A DNA stretch of 64,000 nucleotides from Achromobacter ruhlandii (GTDB taxonomy: Bacteria; Pseudomonadota; Gammaproteobacteria; Burkholderiales; Burkholderiaceae_B), in the NCBI RefSeq assembly GCF_902859695.1, contig NZ_CADIJL010000008.1:1-64000 (forward strand), in the 5' to 3' direction. The position numbers were made by a program, and so were the translations under genes. Below, piece by piece: positions 61,723 to 64,000 of this stretch; position 1 is the stretch's first letter; the number at the start of each line of letters is the position of its first letter. Below the pieces are notes generated by a model. The model made no database searches, was not told where the DNA came from, and saw nothing but the letters and a program-made list of their open reading frames with translations.

Positions 61723-61827
61723 GATTTAGCAAAAGGTAAACGAAAACGAAAGAATATCAAACTTTCTGTTATTCATCACAGCGATTAATGTTCGTCCGTA
61801 CCCCGGATCCCTTCTCAGGAGAGTTGA
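61723..61827. promoter_or_regulatory. cbbR-cbb divergent control region
   Basis: 105 bases, strikingly AT-rich compared with flanks (TTAGCAAAAGGTAAACGAAAACG, TATCAAACTTTCTGTTATTCATCACAGCGATTAATG). Such TA-rich T-N11-A type sequence is what CbbR binds. It contains both promoters. Ends with AGGAGAG, the ribosome site of the next ORF. Confidence 0.7.
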
Positions 61828-61992
61828 ATGAACAGCCCGCTTGACTCCCGCTTGGCGGCCGACGCCACCCAGATCAACCAGCCGACGGACGAGCCCCGCG
61901 TCGGCCTCGCGCGCCAGGAGGGCGCGGGCCGCGACATTCGCTACACGGCGCATTCGTGCGCGACCGACCGCGCCGAAGCGCAGCGCTACTGA
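61828..61992 (+). pseudogene. RuBisCO operon deletion scar (C-terminus of cbbS)
   Basis: 54-codon ORF with a strong ribosome site (AGGAGAG). Its last ~38 residues, [19 protein letters not shown] and [18 protein letters not shown], resemble the C-terminus of form IC RuBisCO small subunits (RPADEPGFRLVRQE…YTIHSYAVDRPEGSRY as I remember it). The first ~16 residues are not from cbbS and may come from the start of the gene formerly first in the operon. So cbbL and almost all of cbbS, and probably cbbX and cbbY, appear lost. The match is from memory and should be searched. Confidence 0.65.
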
Positions 61993-62009
61993 ACGAGGAC
62001 TGCCGCAGC

Positions 62010-62708
62010 ATGACCATGCACCGCATCGCCCCCAGCATCCTCAGCGCCGACTTCGCATGCCTCGGTGACGAGGTACGCGGCGTGATCGCCGCCGGCGCCG
62101 ACTGGATTCACTTCGACGTGATGGACAACCATTACGTCCCGAACCTGACGATCGGCCCGGCGGTGGCGAAGGCGCTCAAGCCCCACACGCGGCGCGCCGA
62201 CGGCAGCTCGGCGCCGCTCGACGTGCATCTGATGGTGCACCCGGTGGACACATTGGCGGCCGAGTTCGCGCAAGCCGGGGCCGGCCTCATCAGCTTTCAT
62301 CCCGATGCCAGCGTTCACGTGGACCGCACCCTGCAGCTGATTCGCGGGGCCGGCTGCAAGGCCGGTCTGGCCTTCAATCCGGCCGCGCCGCTGGACGTGC
62401 TGGACTGGACCCTCGACAAGATCGACCTCGTGCTGATCATGAGCGTCAACCCCGGTTTCGGTGGGCAGAGCTTCATCGACAGCGCGCTGCGCAAGATCGA
62501 GAGCGCCCGGCGTCTCATCGACCAGTCCGGCCGCGACATCCGTCTGCAAGTCGACGGCGGTATCAAGGTCGACAACATTCGTCGTGCCGCCGATGCGGGC
62601 GCCGACACTTTCGTGGCCGGCAGCGCGATCTTCGGCCAATCGAACTACAAGGCCGTCATTGATGCCATGCGGGCCGAACTGGCCGCGCCGATGGGCAAGG
62701 TGGCGTGA
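62010..62708 (+). CDS. cbbE: Ribulose-phosphate 3-epimerase
   Basis: 232-residue TIM-barrel epimerase interconverting xylulose-5-P and ribulose-5-P. Signatures: [61 protein letters not shown] and VDGGIKVDN. Start ATG at 62010, 18 bases after the scar ORF. Second gene of the cbb operon. Confidence 0.94.
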   Translation: MTMHRIAPSILSADFACLGDEVRGVIAAGADWIHFDVMDNHYVPNLTIGPAVAKALKPHTRRADGSSAPLDVHLMVHPVDTLAAEFAQAGAGLISFHPDASVHVDRTLQLIRGAGCKAGLAFNPAAPLDVLDWTLDKIDLVLIMSVNPGFGGQSFIDSALRKIESARRLIDQSGRDIRLQVDGGIKVDNIRRAADAGADTFVAGSAIFGQSNYKAVIDAMRAELAAPMGKVA

Positions 62709-62717
62709 GGCTGGCGC

Positions 62718-62861
62718 ATGGACGCACCCCTACCTCTGTATCGCATGCGCCAGACCAGCCGCCTGTTCGCCGATCGTAACCGCGTGCTCGACCAGGTCGC
62801 GCTCACGACTCTTGCCGCGGCGGACATCCGGGTCAGCCGGGTGTTCGCCGCGGCAACCTGA
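62718..62861 (+). CDS. 47-codon ORF between cbbE and cbbF
   Basis: ATG at 62718, ten bases after cbbE, encodes 47 residues ([18 protein letters not shown], Ala-rich tail) ending 27 bases before cbbF. Not recognised. It may be a short real peptide or a remnant of a deleted operon gene such as a phosphatase. Confidence 0.35.
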   Translation: MDAPLPLYRMRQTSRLFADRNRVLDQVALTTLAAADIRVSRVFAAAT

Positions 62862-62887
62862 CACTGAACCACTCCGAGGACTCACCC

Positions 62888-63985
62888 ATGCCACTGTCCC
62901 ACCGCCAGACCCTGACCCGCTACCTGATCGAGGAACGACGCCGCTTCCCCGAGGCCAGCGGCGAACTCAACGCGCTGATCCTCGATGTGGCGCTGGCATG
63001 CAAGGCGCTGGCCCGCGTCGTGTCGTTCGGAGAACTCGGCGACGCGTTGAGCGACGGTTCCGCTGCGCCCACGGGGGGGGGCATCAACGTGCAGGGCGAG
63101 GTGCAGAAACCGCTGGACGTGCAGTCCAACGAGATGTTCATCCGCATGAACGAGTGGAACGGGCAACTCGCCGGCATGGCCAGCGAGGAGATGGAGGAGC
63201 CGTACCTGATCCCGAGCTCTTACCCGCGCGGCAAGTACCTGCTCGTGTTCGACCCACTGGACGGCAGCAGCAACATCGACGTCAACGTCTCCATCGGCAG
63301 CATCTTCTCGATCCTGCGCGCCCCGGCCGACGTGGTAGCCAGCGGCCGCGACGTGACCGAAGCGGACTTCCTGCAGCCCGGCGCCGCACAGGTCGCCGCC
63401 GGCTACACGATCTACGGGCCGACGACGCAACTGGTGCTGACCGTCGGCAATGGTGTCGCGGCCTTCACGCTGGACCCCAACCTCGGCGAGTTCTTGCTGA
63501 CGCGCAGCGACATCCGCGTACCCGAGCAGACGCAGGAGTTCGCAATCAACTCCAGCAACAGCCGGTTCTGGGAGCCGCCGGTCAAGCGCTACGTCGACGA
63601 ATGCCTGGCCGGCAAGACCGGGCCGCGCGGCAAGGACTTCAACATGCGCTGGGTCGCGAGTATGGTCGCCGAGGCGCATCGCATCCTCATGCGCGGCGGT
63701 GTCTTCATGTACCCGCGCGACACCAAGGATCCCGCCAAGCCCGGTCGTCTGCGGCTGCTGTACGAGGCGAATCCGGTCGCAATGCTGATGGAACAGGCCG
63801 GCGGCCGCGCCAGCACGGGGCGCGAGCCGATCCTGGGGGTCAGTCCGACGGCGCTGCATCAGCGCATCGGCTTGATCTTCGGCAGCAAGGATGAAGTCGA
63901 GCGCATCGAGCGCTATCACCAGGAGCCGGCGTCCAACGAGGCCGCCGCACCGCTGTTCGCCGAACGCAGCCTGTTCCGCGACTGA
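62888..63985 (+). CDS. cbbF: Fructose-1,6-bisphosphatase, intact second copy
   Basis: 365 residues, class I FBPase dephosphorylating FBP (and in many autotrophs also SBP). [19 protein letters not shown] near residues 121-139, [19 protein letters not shown] and [20 protein letters not shown] are intact, as are metal-binding acidic residues. Starts with ATG after TGAGGACT. More diverged from the copy at 59056 than a recent duplicate would be. Probably followed by cbbP and cbbT outside the window. Confidence 0.95.
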   Translation: MPLSHRQTLTRYLIEERRRFPEASGELNALILDVALACKALARVVSFGELGDALSDGSAAPTGGGINVQGEVQKPLDVQSNEMFIRMNEWNGQLAGMASEEMEEPYLIPSSYPRGKYLLVFDPLDGSSNIDVNVSIGSIFSILRAPADVVASGRDVTEADFLQPGAAQVAAGYTIYGPTTQLVLTVGNGVAAFTLDPNLGEFLLTRSDIRVPEQTQEFAINSSNSRFWEPPVKRYVDECLAGKTGPRGKDFNMRWVASMVAEAHRILMRGGVFMYPRDTKDPAKPGRLRLLYEANPVAMLMEQAGGRASTGREPILGVSPTALHQRIGLIFGSKDEVERIERYHQEPASNEAAAPLFAERSLFRD

Positions 63986-64000
63986 ACCGAACACGAGCCA

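Larger units (their letters stand above)
21468..64000. mobile_element. Probable integrated conjugative/genomic island, right end outside window
   Basis: Everything after tRNA-Pro(GGG) is accessory: a defence operon, IS66, an F-type conjugation operon, IS fragments and Calvin-cycle clusters. Location downstream of an intact tRNA 3' end is the usual landing site of integrative elements. I find no integrase, relaxase, coupling protein or second copy of the tRNA 3' end in the window, so both the right boundary and membership of the 53-64 kb part are unproven. Confidence 0.45.

Noticed and set aside
63061-63085. Run of eight G in cbbF copy 2 as a possible frameshift
   Set aside because: The frame is continuous across it and the protein matches FBPases on both sides.

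Overview
The window is high-GC bacterial DNA with betaproteobacterial gene content. The first 21.4 kb reads as a Burkholderiales chromosome, most like Alcaligenaceae (Bordetella/Achromobacter type). This rests on the IHF-alpha N-terminus, the coupled pheS-pheT-ihfA-merR block, glnK-amt beside ubiK-comM, and a urea transport/urea amidolyase locus. No species name is claimed.

Backbone, 1-21.5 kb. A urea ABC transporter operon (urtABCDE, minus strand) diverges from atzF (allophanate hydrolase) and urea carboxylase (plus strand). Together they would import urea and degrade it without urease. The carboxylase runs 3' end to 3' end into a truncated amt. A breakpoint near 11.71 kb has removed its biotin domain and the second half of Amt. 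glnK follows, with a recognisable sigma-54 promoter. Then come a small lipoprotein, ubiK, comM, rpmI-rplT, pheS-pheT-ihfA-merR and tRNA-Pro(GGG). comM is joined to rpmI without infC, so a second rearrangement point is likely near 15.7-16.1 kb.

Mobile region, 21.5-52.9 kb. DNA downstream of the tRNA carries an AbiE-type operon (abiEi, abiEii and a coupled third gene). The third gene is split by a complete IS66 element with an 8-bp target duplication. Next is a nearly complete F-type conjugative pilus/secretion operon on the minus strand, transcribed from about 48 kb down to 27.4 kb: transglycosylase, OmpA-like lipoprotein, pilin, traL, traE, traK, traB, dsbC, traV, traC, trbI, signal peptidase, small ORF, traW, traU, trbC, traN, small ORF, traF, traH, traG. 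Most junctions overlap by ATGA. No relaxase, coupling protein or integrase lies in the window, so an integrative conjugative element is inferred rather than proven. Its upstream side is a graveyard of insertion-sequence fragments around an intact DUF3422 gene.

Carbon-fixation region, 53.1-64 kb. Two unlike Calvin-cycle clusters sit side by side. The first (minus strand) is fbp, prk and one 1668-codon ORF that fuses transketolase to phosphoenolpyruvate carboxylase. Its fbp has an ATA in place of a start and a one-base frameshift. The second has divergent cbbR and, on the plus strand, a 54-codon ORF whose tail matches the C-terminus of the RuBisCO small subunit (a cbbLS deletion scar), then cbbE and an intact cbbF. 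Phosphoribulokinase is present but no RuBisCO gene survives in the window, so as sequenced the pathway is incomplete here.

The picture is a chromosome with a conjugative element at a tRNA gene, carrying phage-defence and autotrophy cargo and marked by IS insertions, deletions and frameshifts. Several breakpoints could be biological deletions or assembly joins; read-level checks would decide.
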